Assembly: GCF_016342405.1 (NCBI RefSeq)
Contig: NZ_JAEINN010000009.1
Location: 1 to 64,000, forward strand
Direction: 5' to 3'
Length of the DNA stretch: 64,000 bases
Source: Maridesulfovibrio ferrireducens
GTDB taxonomy: Bacteria > Desulfobacterota > Desulfovibrionia > Desulfovibrionales > Desulfovibrionaceae
A model generated the notes under the pieces. That model did no database searches. It saw only the letters and a list, made by a program, of their open reading frames with translations, and was not told where the DNA came from. The stretch's first letter is position 1. Every line of letters begins with the position of its first letter. Of this stretch, positions 1 to 9,544 are shown piece after piece. The position numbers were made by a program, and so were the translations under genes.

Positions 1-148
1 GGCGTTCAGCCGTTGCCGACCCGAGAAAGAGGTTCTATGAGAATCCAACCAAACAGTCAATAGGTTTTTGAATTATTATGGGCATCCCCTCATATTAGTT
101 CACTTAACGCCGTTAACCTTAGATTTTAAAGTAATGCAGAGCTCGTTG

Positions 149-1348
149 CTATCTATATATATAGGGGATGACCTTCCAGACCCAAAACGAAAGCAGAACA
201 GCTCCGCATATATTCAGAACCATTCCCAACCCCAACATAGACCGTAATGACACTCTCTTCATCTCTCCAAAGGCCAAACTGTTGCAGGGAGTGGCTATCG
301 GAGTCATGAACGCACAGGTTGAAGCTATAGAAACCAGTATCATAAGTAGCATAGGGCTGGTTTCGAATGAAAAAGCTGTGTGAACCACCACTGCGAAGAA
401 GGCCGTTGAAACTACCGTGTTGCTGAGTATCTCTGTAAGTAGAATCACAACCGCTGCTGTTACCAGATAGAGCAGGTATCCTCTTTGTCCATCCACAGCC
501 ATCAAGGTTAAAAGGTCTTTGAACTCTTCTGCCGCATACTCGTCAAGATTTAAAAGCTTCACTGCGACAATGAATACCCCTAAAATTAAAAGCAATAAGA
601 GTCCCCGCTTTGGTACCCCTTCGAGTAAGCTCCCCCAGCTCATCAACTTCCCTTTCCCAAATATCAACTTAAGAAACACAACCGTAAAGATCAGAGCGAC
701 GACAGGTTCGAACTCCGCATAAAACGGAAGGAACTCTCTTATAACCGAACTGACCAGCCAGAACCCCAGGAATATTCCGAAGATGCTCAGTCCCCGCTTT
801 TGCTTTATGGTTATCCGTTCCACTTTATTTAAAAATTTTGACGGGATTGCCTGCTCTCCCTTTGGAATAGCAAAACGGACTACAAACCATGAAAGCAAGA
901 GGAACAGAATAACCAGCGGCAATGCCCATATGAACCAGTTGAAAAAGGTAATCTGCTCTCTGCCCGCAACTTTGAAGAAATCCATCGCACCGATAAGCAG
1001 TATATTTGCAGGACTTCCAATAAGCGACCCCATCCCTCCGATATTTGCTCCATATATAATAGATAGAGTTAGAGGTGTGGTCATGGATTCAAGTTCTGCG
1101 TCCAGTTTACGGATGACAGGAATCATGGCCAGCACTGTTACAGCATTTGGAATGAACATGGACATTCCCGCTGAAACGAATATCAATGACAATAACAGAT
1201 AGTCAGCTCTTCCACGGCTGAAGCTGACGGCTTTTGCAGAAAAATATTCGGGCAGCCTCACAGAGGCCATCACCTGGTACAGAATGTACCCGGTAACGAA
1301 AAGTAACAGGAGCGGTGCTCTTTCATATATATATAGTAGGAAGCTCAT
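149..1348 (-). CDS. SLC13/DASS-family anion (dicarboxylate- or sulfate-type) permease
   Basis: This is an inner-membrane transporter of 399 residues that is almost entirely hydrophobic, with about ten to eleven membrane segments. It has the internal duplication of the SLC13/DASS fold: a first half with the hairpin motif GSLIGSPAN near residue 110 and a second half with the LSNTVVST motif near residue 308, which corresponds to the SNT sodium/carboxylate site of the family. The first repeat has PNAV in place of SNT. Substrate cannot be read from the sequence; Na+-coupled dicarboxylate or inorganic anion uptake is the family role. It diverges from dnaE across a 216-bp gap. A weak AGG lies about ten bases before the ATG. 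No partner gene is adjacent. Confidence 0.75.
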   Translation of the reverse strand: MSFLLYIYERAPLLLLFVTGYILYQVMASVRLPEYFSAKAVSFSRGRADYLLLSLIFVSAGMSMFIPNAVTVLAMIPVIRKLDAELESMTTPLTLSIIYGANIGGMGSLIGSPANILLIGAMDFFKVAGREQITFFNWFIWALPLVILFLLLSWFVVRFAIPKGEQAIPSKFLNKVERITIKQKRGLSIFGIFLGFWLVSSVIREFLPFYAEFEPVVALIFTVVFLKLIFGKGKLMSWGSLLEGVPKRGLLLLLILGVFIVAVKLLNLDEYAAEEFKDLLTLMAVDGQRGYLLYLVTAAVVILLTEILSNTVVSTAFFAVVVHTAFSFETSPMLLMILVSIASTCAFMTPIATPCNSLAFGEMKRVSLRSMLGLGMVLNICGAVLLSFWVWKVIPYIYR

Positions 1349-1488
1349 TCAGAAATTCTACCTGTGCAGTTATTATTAGTTGAGACAACGCTCGGCATCC
1401 ACTCCGTTCAACGTCCCGACAAATTTATATATTTTAAACTCAAACTCAAACTTTATGAAAACTGATTTTATAAATTGCCCAAATCGTG

Positions 1489-1518
1489 TTGACTAGTCCA
1501 GCTTAATACAAATACTAC
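1489..1518 (+). promoter_or_regulatory. possible sigma-70 promoter of dnaE
   Basis: TTGACT at 1489-1494 and TACTAC at 1513-1518 are separated by 18 bases, about 46 bases before the dnaE start. The -35 is good and the -10 is weak, so this is tentative. Confidence 0.35.
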
Positions 1519-1564
1519 CACTTCAAGCAACTTTAGAAAACTATCCCATTATCAGGAATAATAA

Positions 1565-4500
1565 ATGTCAGAATTTGTCCATTTACATGTTCACACCGAG
1601 TACAGCCTGCTGGACGGTGCCATCCGCATCAAAGATTTATGTCAAAGGGCTAAAGATCTCGGAATGCCGGCAGTTTCCATAACCGACCACGGAACCATGT
1701 TCGGAGCCGTGGCATTCTATATGACTGCGCTCGACATGGGCATTAAGCCGATCATAGGCTGTGAAGTGTATGTGGCTCCCGGCGACGTAGATGATGAGGA
1801 TGCACACACAAAAAAAGATCGCAGAGAAAGGTTTCACCTTATACTTCTGGCAAAAAATCAACAAGGATACAAAAATCTTATCAAGCTTGTATCCCTCGGA
1901 TACCTTGAAGGCTTTCACTATAAACCACGCGTAAGTAAATACCTGCTAAACAAATACAGCGAAGGGCTTATTTGCCTTTCGGCCTGCCTTGCCGGTGAGC
2001 TCAGTAAATCTCTAATGAACGAAGGGATCGATGCGGGCGTTGAAATGGCGCAGACATACGCCAAAATGTTCCCCGACAACTTCTACATCGAAGTTCAAGC
2101 CAACGGCCTTGATATACAGGAAGATGCTAACAAGCTGCTCATTGAATGCGCCAACCGCACAGGCTTACCGCTTGTTGCCACCAATGACTGCCATTACCTG
2201 ACTCAAGATGACTATGAAGCTCATGACCTGCTGCTCTGTATTCAGACCCAGACAACTGTGGATGCTGAGAAAAGAATGCGCATGGACACCAATGAACTTT
2301 ACTTTAAAACGCCTGAGGAAATTGAACAATATTTCGCGCATGTACCGGAAGCTGTAGCCAATACTCAGCGCATAGCCGAGATGTGTAATCTTGAAATTGA
2401 ACTCGGCAACTACTACTTCCCGGAATATGACCTCCCCGAAGGCATGACCATCAACACCGAATTCGAAAAGCTTTGCCGCGAAGGTCTGAAAAAAAAACTG
2501 GAAAATGTTCCCTACGAAGTTGATGAAAAGAAATATTGGGACAGGCTTGATTACGAGCTGGGTATCATTATCGAGATGGGCTTTCCTGCATACTTTCTTA
2601 TTGTTCAGGACTTCATCAACTGGGCCAAGGACAACAGAATTCCAGTAGGCCCGGGTCGAGGCTCGGCGGCGGGTTCTATAGTTGCATGGTCCTTGCGAAT
2701 CACAAACATCGACCCGCTCCCCTATGATCTGCTCTTTGAAAGATTCCTCAACGTTGAACGTATTTCCATGCCTGATATCGACGTCGACTTTTGCGAGCGT
2801 AGAAGACTTGAGGTTGTTAAGTACTGTTCCGAAAAATACGGATGGGATCACGTAGCTCAGATCACCACATTCGGAACCATGAAAGCCAAAGCTGTAATCA
2901 AGGATGTTGGCCGTGCAATGGGCATGGCTTTTGCTGAAACGGACAAGATCGCAAAACTTATACCTGATGATCCGGGCCTGCTGGCAAAAATGCTCGGTGT
3001 AAATAAAGCTAAAATCAATGTTGCAAATGCAGTTAAGGCCATCCCTGAATTGCAGAACATGGTGGATTTCGATCCGAAAATTGCCAAGCTGATAGATATC
3101 GCCAACCGTTTGGAAGGAATGTCCCGCCATGCCTCCACTCACGCGGCAGGTGTTGTTATCTCCGACAAACCCATGACTGACTACCTTCCCCTTTATCGTG
3201 GTAAAAAGGGCGAAGTTGTTACCCAGTACGACATGAAAAAGGTCGAAAAAGTCGGCCTGATTAAGTTTGACTTTCTTGGCCTGAGAACCATGACCGTTGT
3301 TGAAGACTGTCTTGATATTATACGGGAACAAGGCAAAGAAGCTCCAGACCTCGACAACCTTATTCTGGACGATCAGGCCACTTATGATATTTTTTGTAAA
3401 GGGGATACTGACGGAGTTTTTCAGGTTGAATCTTCGGGGATGCGTAAATATCTGCGCATGCTCAAACCGAACTGCTTTGAAGATATTATCGCAATGCTCG
3501 CCCTGTACCGCCCGGGTCCACTCGGTTCGGGAATGGTTGACGAGTTTATTAAACGTAAGCACGGTGAAATAGAAGTCAGCTACCTCTATCCCACCCTTGA
3601 AGACAGTTTGTCCCCTACTTACGGAGTTATTGTTTATCAGGAACAGGTTATGGCGGCAGCCATGATCATCGCCAACTATTCACTCGGAGAAGGTGACTTG
3701 CTCCGACGTGCAATGGGTAAAAAAGACCCTGAAGAAATGTCCAAACAGCGGGTTAGATTTCTCGAGGGGGCACGGGAAAATGAGATTCCGGAAAAAACAG
3801 CTAACGCGATTTTTGACCTTATGGAAGAATTCGCGGCTTACGGTTTCAACAAATCCCACTCCGCAGCTTACGCACTTATTTCATACTATACGGCCTTCCT
3901 TAAGGCGCATTTCCCTGTAGAATTCATGGCAGCTCTGATGAGTACTGAAATGAATAATACCGAAAAAACCATCATGTACATCAATGCCTGTCGCGACATG
4001 GAAGTTACTGTCCGTCAGCCGGATATCAACTTAGGTAAAGCAAGGTTCTCTGTTCATCACGGGGACATTCTTTACGGCATGGCCGGAATTAAGAACGTTG
4101 GGGAAGAGGCTATCGATGAAATTGTTATCGAACGCGAAAAGAACGGATCTTTTTCCAGCCTGATTGATTTCTGCTCACGGGTAAACCTGCGCAGAGTTAC
4201 GAAAAGAGTAATCGAATATCTGATCCGGGCAGGAGCTATGGACTGCCTCGACGTTACGCGTGCCGGTCTCATGGCTGGTCTTGATAAGGCTGTTTCCTAC
4301 GGTCAAAGAAAAACTAAAGAGAAAGAATCCGGCATGCTCAATATGCTTGATATGCTCGGAGGTTCAAAAGAATCAGACAGCGCACCTACCCCCGTAACTT
4401 TTGAAGAATTCAATACAGAAGAATGGGATGACGACGAAAAGCTTAAACTTGAGAAAGAAGCTCTCGGGTTCTTTTTAACAAGCCACCCGCTTCTCGCCTA

Positions 4501-5077
4501 CCATCACGAAATGAAAAGACTGGGCCTCGTCACAATTGATGAGTGCAAGCAGATGTCCAACGGAGCACAGGTCAGACTCGGTATAATAATTCCGACCTAT
4601 AAAGAATATGTCACCAAAAAAGGCGACAAAATGGCCTTCTGTCAGATGGAAGATATGACCGGCTCCGGTGAACTGACCATGCTGCCCAACACTTTTGCCG
4701 TTGCCGAACATTTTTTATCGGAGGATCAACCTCTGTTGATAAAGGGCAAGATAGATCTCCGCGATCAGGAAGACGGAGACTCAGATGCACCGAAGCAGGC
4801 AAAAGTTCTGGCGGAAGAAGTTTCTCTATTAGCCAATGCTCAAGCGGGATGTCAGGAAGCTGTTCCTCTTCCGGTTCACCACAAGCTCTGCTCCGAAGAA
4901 GGAATAACAGAACTTAAAGCCATCCTTGGCGGATATCCCGGATCGGCGCCCGTAACTCTTCAACTTTTCCTGGAAGAAGCAGTATGCTCTTTGCGACTTG
5001 GACCATCTTATATGATAAGACCCAATGGAGATTTCTGGAAAGAATTCAATATGTGGCGCAAAAAAGCTTCTGCGTAA
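1565..5077 (+). CDS. dnaE: DNA polymerase III alpha subunit
   Basis: This is the replicative polymerase catalytic subunit, 1170 residues, the normal length for DnaE. An N-terminal PHP domain begins FVHLHVHTEYS, the palm domain carries the catalytic aspartates in PDIDVDF (about residue 403), and GPGRGSAAGS precedes it. The finger and beta-binding regions follow (CRPGPLGSGM-like segment near 655), then a helix-hairpin-helix region and a C-terminal OB fold near 1000. The ATG follows AGGA by about seven bases. The gene is followed by queD after 57 bases. A long antisense open frame over 2165-3562 is a codon-bias shadow. Confidence 0.98.
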   Translation: MSEFVHLHVHTEYSLLDGAIRIKDLCQRAKDLGMPAVSITDHGTMFGAVAFYMTALDMGIKPIIGCEVYVAPGDVDDEDAHTKKDRRERFHLILLAKNQQGYKNLIKLVSLGYLEGFHYKPRVSKYLLNKYSEGLICLSACLAGELSKSLMNEGIDAGVEMAQTYAKMFPDNFYIEVQANGLDIQEDANKLLIECANRTGLPLVATNDCHYLTQDDYEAHDLLLCIQTQTTVDAEKRMRMDTNELYFKTPEEIEQYFAHVPEAVANTQRIAEMCNLEIELGNYYFPEYDLPEGMTINTEFEKLCREGLKKKLENVPYEVDEKKYWDRLDYELGIIIEMGFPAYFLIVQDFINWAKDNRIPVGPGRGSAAGSIVAWSLRITNIDPLPYDLLFERFLNVERISMPDIDVDFCERRRLEVVKYCSEKYGWDHVAQITTFGTMKAKAVIKDVGRAMGMAFAETDKIAKLIPDDPGLLAKMLGVNKAKINVANAVKAIPELQNMVDFDPKIAKLIDIANRLEGMSRHASTHAAGVVISDKPMTDYLPLYRGKKGEVVTQYDMKKVEKVGLIKFDFLGLRTMTVVEDCLDIIREQGKEAPDLDNLILDDQATYDIFCKGDTDGVFQVESSGMRKYLRMLKPNCFEDIIAMLALYRPGPLGSGMVDEFIKRKHGEIEVSYLYPTLEDSLSPTYGVIVYQEQVMAAAMIIANYSLGEGDLLRRAMGKKDPEEMSKQRVRFLEGARENEIPEKTANAIFDLMEEFAAYGFNKSHSAAYALISYYTAFLKAHFPVEFMAALMSTEMNNTEKTIMYINACRDMEVTVRQPDINLGKARFSVHHGDILYGMAGIKNVGEEAIDEIVIEREKNGSFSSLIDFCSRVNLRRVTKRVIEYLIRAGAMDCLDVTRAGLMAGLDKAVSYGQRKTKEKESGMLNMLDMLGGSKESDSAPTPVTFEEFNTEEWDDDEKLKLEKEALGFFLTSHPLLAYHHEMKRLGLVTIDECKQMSNGAQVRLGIIIPTYKEYVTKKGDKMAFCQMEDMTGSGELTMLPNTFAVAEHFLSEDQPLLIKGKIDLRDQEDGDSDAPKQAKVLAEEVSLLANAQAGCQEAVPLPVHHKLCSEEGITELKAILGGYPGSAPVTLQLFLEEAVCSLRLGPSYMIRPNGDFWKEFNMWRKKASA

Positions 5078-5134
5078 AAGACTAAACAACGATCAATAAA
5101 TAAAGACAATAAGATTAGACTCAAGGAGAACATA

Positions 5135-5521
5135 ATGAACAAAGGGACATGGAGACTTAAAGTAAAAAAAGATTTCGCTGCAGCGCACCAGTTAAGAAAC
5201 TACGGTGGAAAATGCGAAAATATACATGGTCATAATTTTGGGGTTGAAGTTGAGATTGAAGGAAACAAACTTGATTCCAAGATCGAAATACTCATGGACT
5301 TCAAAGTACTTAAGAATGAACTTTCCGCAGTATTGGAAACACTGGACCACAAGCATCTCAACGAGATTGAATACTTTAAGCACAGAAACCCCTCGTCAGA
5401 AAATCTGGCCCGTTATGTTTATGAAGAAATGAAAAAAAGAGTCGAAACAGACGGGATTAAACTTGTCTACGCCTCTGTCTCAGAAAATGACTCTTCCGTA
5501 GCGACATACAGCGAAGCTTAG
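5135..5521 (+). CDS. queD: 6-carboxytetrahydropterin synthase (QueD / PTPS family)
   Basis: A 128-residue protein that converts 7,8-dihydroneopterin triphosphate to 6-carboxy-tetrahydropterin in queuosine/7-deazapurine synthesis. The zinc ligands are H18, H31 and H33 (motif CENIHGHN) and the nucleophile is C27; the LDHKHLN motif supplies the catalytic Asp-His pair. Presence of C27 rather than Glu argues for QueD/PTPS over the folate-type PTPS-III. A strong AAGGAG lies seven bases before the ATG. It sits between dnaE and dtd, which starts four bases after its stop. No other queuosine genes are in the window, so the pathway assignment is by family. Confidence 0.88.
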   Translation: MNKGTWRLKVKKDFAAAHQLRNYGGKCENIHGHNFGVEVEIEGNKLDSKIEILMDFKVLKNELSAVLETLDHKHLNEIEYFKHRNPSSENLARYVYEEMKKRVETDGIKLVYASVSENDSSVATYSEA

Positions 5522-5525
5522 TCCT

Positions 5526-5993
5526 ATGCGCTTAGTGATACAAAGAACCAGTAGAGCAAAAGTTGATGTTGCGGAACGTACTGTCGGGTCCATCGGGCCG
5601 GGGATAATGGTACTGGTCGGATTCGGAAAAGAAGATACAGCAAAGCTTCCGGTTTCAAAATCATGGGAAACAATCATTAATAAAATGATAGGTCTCAGAA
5701 TTTTTGAAGACACCGAAGGACGCATGAATCATTCACTGAAAGACTTCGAAGGAGACATCCTTCTTATTTCGCAGTTCACTCTCTACGCCTCCTGCCGCAA
5801 GGGAAGAAGACCCTCTTTTACAGACGCGGCTGCGCCTGCTCTTGCAAACAGTTTATTTGAAAAGTTTACTGAAACAGTCAGGACCAAAGCGCCGGGAAAA
5901 GTCGAAACAGGTGAATTCGGAGCCCTTATGAATATCGACTTTGTTAACTGGGGGCCTGTTACAATCTTTTTGGATTCCAAAGATTTCGCCTAA
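5526..5993 (+). CDS. dtd: D-aminoacyl-tRNA deacylase
   Basis: A 155-residue protein that hydrolyses D-amino acids from mischarged tRNA. The family signatures are visible: the SQFTLYA motif near residue 79 (active-site Thr) and the C-terminal NWGPVT motif near 143, which corresponds to the cross-subunit Gly-Pro motif. Length is near the usual 145-155. It begins four bases after the queD stop, so it is probably co-transcribed and translationally coupled; no independent strong ribosome binding site is visible. Confidence 0.95.
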   Translation: MRLVIQRTSRAKVDVAERTVGSIGPGIMVLVGFGKEDTAKLPVSKSWETIINKMIGLRIFEDTEGRMNHSLKDFEGDILLISQFTLYASCRKGRRPSFTDAAAPALANSLFEKFTETVRTKAPGKVETGEFGALMNIDFVNWGPVTIFLDSKDFA

Positions 5994-6128
5994 AAATTCA
6001 GCTTTTAGCTTGACTTATTTTGCGAAAAAGGGAGGATTAGGTTTATTAAATCAGTCACTCATATCGACAACACTTGCAACAACTGACCGGAATTATACTT
6101 CCTATCAGTAAGGACATCCGGAGCATTC

Positions 6129-6560
6129 ATGCATAGCTTTGTGCTGGAAGCGGTTCCCAACCCTGAAGAAAGTAGAGAAATTGCCAGAAGAGCAATTCTT
6201 ATACTTAAAAAGTTCATCTCGAATGAAGGCATACTTCATGACATAGACCTAGTCTTAACAGAAGCATGCTCCAATGTAGCCAGACACGCTTATGAAAAAG
6301 TAGCTGACTGCAACAGGCTGGAACTGAAAATATCAATCTTTCCGCCAGAATACATTGTCCTTGAAATTGCGGACTGGGGAAAAGGACTTTGTTCTGAAAC
6401 CATTGATTTCTCAATGCCTTCGCCAGAAGCGGTTGGAGGACGCGGCATGTTTATTATGTCCAAACTAATGGATTCTTTCGAACTTATTAAAGAAAATGAT
6501 AAGAACATAATCAGGTTAACTCGCAGGATAGAGGAAGATCAATGGCAGACGAAAGAATAA
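6129..6560 (+). CDS. RsbW/SpoIIAB-type anti-sigma factor serine kinase
   Basis: A 143-residue HATPase_c_2 protein. The N box is visible as LTEACSNVARHAYE (about residues 44-57), followed by the G1 box DWGKGL (about 85) and the G2 box GGRGMFIM (about 104). Proteins of this kind bind a target regulator and phosphorylate a STAS antagonist. The ATG is preceded by GGAG ten bases upstream. The next gene is a STAS protein overlapping its last 19 bases, the expected partner. It heads an operon running through FapA, MotA, MotB and a glycosyltransferase. The sigma factor or other target is not in the window. Confidence 0.85.
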   Translation: MHSFVLEAVPNPEESREIARRAILILKKFISNEGILHDIDLVLTEACSNVARHAYEKVADCNRLELKISIFPPEYIVLEIADWGKGLCSETIDFSMPSPEAVGGRGMFIMSKLMDSFELIKENDKNIIRLTRRIEEDQWQTKE

Positions 6561-6871
6561 CCATTTCCGACGGAGTGCTTACTCTTAAATTCGGAAAAGA
6601 AATCACCATCGAATCTATCTATGATTTCAAAAATGAAGTCGAAAAGCAAAGCAACTCTTCTGAAATAAAAATTGTTATTGCCAATCTTTCAGAAGCCCTC
6701 TTTTTAGACAGTTCAGGAATAGGCTTCCTCGTGTCCTTGAATTCCAGACTGAAAAGCCTCAATAAGAATATGTATCTATTACGCCCAAGCGAGCACATAC
6801 GTAAAACATTGGAACTCGTCAGGCTGATTTCTTTTTTCGATATAATTGAAGACGAAAGAGAAATTTCTTAG
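6542..6871 (+). CDS. STAS-domain anti-sigma factor antagonist
   Basis: A 109-residue single-domain SpoIIAA/RsbV-like protein. The conserved phospho-acceptor loop is DSSGIGFL near residue 59, in which the serine is normally phosphorylated by the cognate kinase. The start overlaps the end of the upstream kinase gene by 19 bases in another frame and has its own AGAGGAAG binding site, so the pair is translationally coupled. In partner switching, the unphosphorylated STAS protein sequesters the kinase. Its direct link to the mot genes downstream is inferred from position only. Confidence 0.88.
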   Translation: MADERITISDGVLTLKFGKEITIESIYDFKNEVEKQSNSSEIKIVIANLSEALFLDSSGIGFLVSLNSRLKSLNKNMYLLRPSEHIRKTLELVRLISFFDIIEDEREIS

Positions 6872-6897
6872 TTTTTCAGCTACCTACGGAGCCTGCC

Positions 6898-8010
6898 ATG
6901 CCCTGCCTGAAGCACTTCTTCGACCCGGACTTTAATCATCAGAACCTGAAACCAACTCAGAAAAATGACGGAAGTACCGATTTCTATAATATGGGATACG
7001 TTCAAAGCGTTGTCATAGGGCAAATTCTTGCCCAGTGGCAGGAAGAGGAAGAAGAGGGAAAGTGTGCAAATGGATACAGGCACTATTCTGAAAAAAAATT
7101 TCCAAAAGGCCCAAACACAAAAATCAATCCAGACGACTCAGATCAATTAATTGCGACTCGCAACGGCTACGTTTTTTATAACGAAGACGGTCTGATCATG
7201 GTCAAGGAACTGCTCAACATCAGAGGAGATGTGGGTTTGTCCACTGGTAATATTTTTTTCATTGGAGATTTGGTTGTACATGGTTCAATCAAATCCGGAT
7301 TGGAGGTAAATGCCTTTAACGTTAATGTAAAAGGTATTATTGAGCAGGCTTATGTCAAGGCTGGTGGATTTTTGAAATGTGACGGAGGCATCAAAGGACA
7401 TGGTCGGGCTCAGATTGAAGCAAAAGAAAGTCTACGGGCAAACTTCTGTGAAAATGCAACAATTGTAAGCGGTAAAAATATTATCATTGATAAAAGTTGC
7501 ATGCACAGTAAAGTTTATTCCGAAGGTAAATTTGCAGTTAAAGGCAGACTATGCGGCGGCCCTTGCTACAGTAGCCAGTACATCTATGTAGGGGAACAAC
7601 TCGGTGGCGGACTTAGCACCCCGGCTCAATTAATAGTTGGATACAGTCCTTTGGTACTGCTGCACATAGACAAAATATCTGGACAAATAGACAAGCTGAA
7701 CGACCTTATAGCAGAATTGACAGGTAAACTGTCAAACGATGCAAGCAATGCGATTGAATACAGAGAAAAAATTGATAAGTATGAGATAAAAGTCCGTTTC
7801 TTAAAAAACAAAAAGAAAGAGCTGTGGAACACACTGGAACAGACTGCAAAACTTGAATCTTGCAGAATAATGGTTTCAGGTATTGTCAAAGCAGGTGTAG
7901 AAATAAGTATCGGACAAGCTTTTTTACAGGTTAATGAACCCTTGGAAGATGTTTTCTTCTATTATGAAAACCATGAAATTAAAGTGGGATCTCCCGCGCT
8001 AAAGAAATAG
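6898..8010 (+). CDS. FapA-family (DUF342) polymer-forming protein
   Basis: A 370-residue soluble protein. The middle (about 95-225) has the beta-helical, glycine- and valine-rich texture of FapA/DUF342 proteins (runs such as GDLVVHGSIKSG and GHGRAQIEAKESL), and residues 255-330 form a lysine/glutamate-rich coiled coil, followed by a short beta-rich tail. The family is found near chemotaxis and flagellar genes in many proteobacteria but its biochemical role is unclear. A CGGAG site precedes the ATG. It lies between the STAS gene and motA, with only eight bases to motA. Confidence 0.72.
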   Translation: MPCLKHFFDPDFNHQNLKPTQKNDGSTDFYNMGYVQSVVIGQILAQWQEEEEEGKCANGYRHYSEKKFPKGPNTKINPDDSDQLIATRNGYVFYNEDGLIMVKELLNIRGDVGLSTGNIFFIGDLVVHGSIKSGLEVNAFNVNVKGIIEQAYVKAGGFLKCDGGIKGHGRAQIEAKESLRANFCENATIVSGKNIIIDKSCMHSKVYSEGKFAVKGRLCGGPCYSSQYIYVGEQLGGGLSTPAQLIVGYSPLVLLHIDKISGQIDKLNDLIAELTGKLSNDASNAIEYREKIDKYEIKVRFLKNKKKELWNTLEQTAKLESCRIMVSGIVKAGVEISIGQAFLQVNEPLEDVFFYYENHEIKVGSPALKK

Positions 8011-8018
8011 ATACATAT

Positions 8019-8774
8019 ATGGATATTGCAACTTTAATAGGTATTGTCGGCGGATTTGGTCTTATTGTCGCAACGATTATGATGGGGGGTAATGCTGCAG
8101 GTTTTCTTGACGCTCCTTCTGCTATTGTTGTTCTCGGAGGTACTTTTGCCTCTGTCTTTATTATGTTCCCCATGAGCGTAGTTCTGAAAGCATTCAAAAT
8201 AGCTCTTAAAGGATTCTTCTCAAAATCAAGAGACCCCAAAGCTATTATTGATCAAATCGTAGCGCTTGCTGAAACAGCAAGGAAAGAAAGTCTAGTGGCC
8301 CTTGAAAAAGTTGCAATAGATGATCCTTATCTAAAAAAAGGTGTCATCCTTGTCGCAGATGGTACTGACTCCACGATAGTTCGGGCTATCATGGAGATTG
8401 AAATTGATTTCATGAAAAAAAGACACTTTCAAGGCCAGTCAGTTATGAAAGGCATGGGAGCAATGGCCCCTGCATTCGGTATGATCGGTACACTCATCGG
8501 CCTGGTTAACATGCTTTCCAACCTCAGTGATCCTGACGCAATCGGACCTGCAATGGCGATTGCATTGCTCACAACTCTTTACGGATCAGTTCTTGCCAAC
8601 GTCGTTTTCCTTCCTCTCGCTAAAAAGCTTGAAGAACGCTCATTTGAAGAGTCACTGTATATGGAAATCATGGTTGAAGGAATTGTCGCTATTCAGAAAG
8701 GGGAACACCCATCGATTGTAAAAGAAAAGCTTCAATCATTCCTTGCACCGGCAATGCGCGACGCGGCAGCCTAG
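8019..8774 (+). CDS. motA: flagellar motor stator protein MotA (PomA-like)
   Basis: A 251-residue inner-membrane stator subunit. Two N-terminal membrane segments (1-20, 30-50), a cytoplasmic loop of about 100 residues, and two more segments (about 150-172, 182-202) are seen. The signature MGAMAPAFGMIGTLIGLVNML lies at the start of the third segment (first residues GMGAMAPAFG near 147). The short form without the E. coli insertion resembles PomA-type stators, so sodium or proton coupling is open. motB follows after 14 bases. The ribosome binding site is poor, consistent with coupling to the FapA-like gene. Confidence 0.93.
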   Translation: MDIATLIGIVGGFGLIVATIMMGGNAAGFLDAPSAIVVLGGTFASVFIMFPMSVVLKAFKIALKGFFSKSRDPKAIIDQIVALAETARKESLVALEKVAIDDPYLKKGVILVADGTDSTIVRAIMEIEIDFMKKRHFQGQSVMKGMGAMAPAFGMIGTLIGLVNMLSNLSDPDAIGPAMAIALLTTLYGSVLANVVFLPLAKKLEERSFEESLYMEIMVEGIVAIQKGEHPSIVKEKLQSFLAPAMRDAAA

Positions 8775-8788
8775 CATAAAGGTCTGTC

Positions 8789-9535
8789 ATGGCAAAAATA
8801 GTAATTCTTAAGCCGAAAAATAATGATCCACCTCCAGAGGAAGGGTTACCTCCGTGGATGGCGACATTTGCGGACATGGTTACTCTTTTGCTCTGCTTTT
8901 TCGTGCTTCTTTTATCTTTTGCATCCAATGACGCTGAAAAATTTAAAGAACTCTTAGGCTCAATTAAAGACGCATTCGGAGTTAAAATTGAAAGGCCCGA
9001 AGCGGATCACCTTGCACTTGCTCCGTCGGACCTACAGCGCAAAGAAATAAAAATGGACAGCAATGATAAAAGACTACTTGGTCTTGTCCTGCGTATTAAA
9101 GCCCTTCTGGATGATGACGAGTCCACCCGAAAATCCTCCGGCGTAAATGCTGATCAGGACGGCGTAATCATGAGCACCGACAGCGCGTCACTATTTGAGC
9201 CCGGAACAGCGAAGTTAAAACCGGGTGCGAACAAGGTTCTAAACAAGGTCATCAGTATCCTTAAAGAAAATAATTACAACCTTGTTGTTCGAGGACACAC
9301 CGACAACATAGAAACCAGCTCGAAAAAATTTCCAACAAACTGGGAGCTTTCAGCCGCAAGAGCGGCCAGAGCTTTACGCTACATCGCAGAACATGGCGGA
9401 ATTTCGACCAAAAGACTCAAAGCTGTCGGATATGCAGACACTCAGCCACTAGTAAAAAATGACACCCCCGCCAACAGAGCAAAAAACAGAAGGATTGAAT
9501 TTTTCTATCACAAACCTGCACGCGACTCATGGTAG
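8789..9535 (+). CDS. motB: flagellar motor stator protein MotB
   Basis: A 248-residue stator subunit. The single N-terminal membrane helix carries the ion-binding aspartate in MATFADMVTLL (residue about 29). A plug/linker follows and residues 125-245 form an OmpA-type peptidoglycan-binding domain with the RGHTDN motif and NRRIEFF end. It forms A5B2 stators with the MotA encoded upstream (14-base gap). A paralog with the same N-terminal signature is at 56415-57170, so the organism has at least two MotB proteins. Confidence 0.93.
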   Translation: MAKIVILKPKNNDPPPEEGLPPWMATFADMVTLLLCFFVLLLSFASNDAEKFKELLGSIKDAFGVKIERPEADHLALAPSDLQRKEIKMDSNDKRLLGLVLRIKALLDDDESTRKSSGVNADQDGVIMSTDSASLFEPGTAKLKPGANKVLNKVISILKENNYNLVVRGHTDNIETSSKKFPTNWELSAARAARALRYIAEHGGISTKRLKAVGYADTQPLVKNDTPANRAKNRRIEFFYHKPARDSW

Positions 9536-9544
9536 GACATTTAA

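Noticed and set aside
2165-3562. A 465-codon open frame antisense to dnaE
   Set aside because: It lies wholly inside dnaE in another strand, has no binding site or recognisable domain, and is a codon-bias shadow.
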